Shown here piece after piece: positions 63,882 through 64,000 of a stretch of 64,000 nucleotides of DNA (position 1 is the stretch's first letter; every line of letters starts with the position of its first letter). Made by a program: the position numbers and the translations under genes. The notes under the pieces were generated by a model, which saw only the letters and a program-made list of their open reading frames with translations, was not told the DNA's origin and ran no database searches. Origin of the DNA: WHTI01 sp963756365 (lineage in GTDB: Bacteria > Actinomycetota > CADDZG01 > WHSQ01); contig CAVWNF010000003.1 in NCBI GenBank assembly GCA_963756365.1, positions 1,612,001 to 1,676,000 on the forward strand, in the 5' to 3' direction.

Positions 63882-64000
63882 TTACTCCGGGTCACCAGGG
63901 GGCCCAGAGGTCACGTTGGGCTGGCACGACGGGCAGAGGTACACCACGCGATCGGGCGTCCCATCATCTCGTGACGAGGCGGTTCTCACGATCGGGGTCC
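63882..64000 (-). CDS. C-terminus of a zinc-finger protein, probably Fpg/Nei DNA glycosylase
   Basis: The last 38 or so codons of a gene running off the right edge: TPIVRTASSRDDGTPDRVVY then LCPSCQPNVTSGPP and the stop at 63882. The spacing TPI-x-R...Y-x-CP-x-CQ matches the C-terminal half of the zinc finger of formamidopyrimidine/endonuclease VIII glycosylases, with the first Cys pair lying outside the window. The assignment rests on this short match only. Confidence 0.5.
   Translation of the reverse strand, partial: TPIVRTASSRDDGTPDRVVYLCPSCQPNVTSGPPGDPE

Noticed and set aside
1..64000. tRNA, rRNA, riboswitch, insertion sequence or prophage genes
   Set aside because: None recognised by eye: no transposase, integrase, terminase or capsid-like protein, and no clear tRNA cloverleaf. 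A tRNAscan/Infernal run would be needed to exclude small RNAs.

Overview
The window looks like chromosome of a high-GC bacterium, most probably an uncultured member of the Actinomycetota. Supporting signs are GTG/TTG starts, an AfsR-type BTAD regulator, a membrane Ser/Thr kinase with a Pro/Thr tail, DUF664/DinB and mycothiol-type maleylpyruvate isomerase proteins, homodimeric pyruvate dehydrogenase E1 (AceE), and GC-driven long antisense open frames. This is inferred from gene content; no rRNA or tRNA gene was recognised.

Layout. 1-6.3 kb: drug-export ABC ATPase (left edge), DinB paralogue 1, a DUF4389 membrane protein, a TetR repressor and an MMPL transporter with six related operator sites around them, RidA, DinB paralogue 2. 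6.5-9.9 kb: small membrane protein, CPA2 antiporter, VOC protein, SDR oxidoreductase. 10.0-14.8 kb: a visibly lower-GC accessory island with a HigBA toxin-antitoxin pair and a large broken STAND NTPase resembling the Avs anti-phage family. 15.2-24.3 kb: KDPG aldolase, thioredoxin-like protein, and a tight four-gene cassette nurA-herA-sbcD-sbcC (DNA-end resection) followed upstream by inorganic pyrophosphatase and a YbhN-type membrane protein. 24.3-31.6 kb: S9 peptidase, class V aminotransferase, secreted LVIVD-repeat protein, penicillin acylase. 31.7-38.1 kb: signalling block (SpoIIE-type phosphatase, AfsR-like regulator, Ser/Thr kinase). 38.1-42.9 kb: VanW-like protein, PadR regulator with two operators, maleylpyruvate isomerase family protein, NHL-repeat exoprotein, VapBC-like pair, thermonuclease lipoprotein. 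43.3-49.6 kb: a run of related LuxR-type regulators, all frame-disrupted. 50-56.3 kb: two divergent exoproteins sharing a domain, thiolase, response regulator, LURP-one protein, RTX-like protein. 56.3-64 kb: subtilase, fatty-acid desaturase with its TetR regulator, aceE, CBS protein and a zinc-finger C-terminus at the right edge.

Two overall patterns matter. First, many genes carry one or more 1-2 nt frame breaks (ABC ATPase, TetR, SDR, KDPG aldolase, thioredoxin-like, SbcC, SbcD, S9 peptidase, nuclease, RTX), while long genes elsewhere (27.5-41.5 kb, most of 50-64 kb) are clean. The breaks are extremely dense at 43.3-49.6 kb. Several sit in homopolymers, so indel errors of the assembly must be separated from real decay by read mapping. 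Second, several regulators have readable palindromic operators next to their probable targets (TetR/MMPL, PadR, HigBA, VapBC, TetR/desaturase).

The strongest candidates for unusual biology are the archaeal-style nurA-herA-sbcD-sbcC operon, the HigBA plus Avs-like island, and the overlapping chain of LuxR-type genes.
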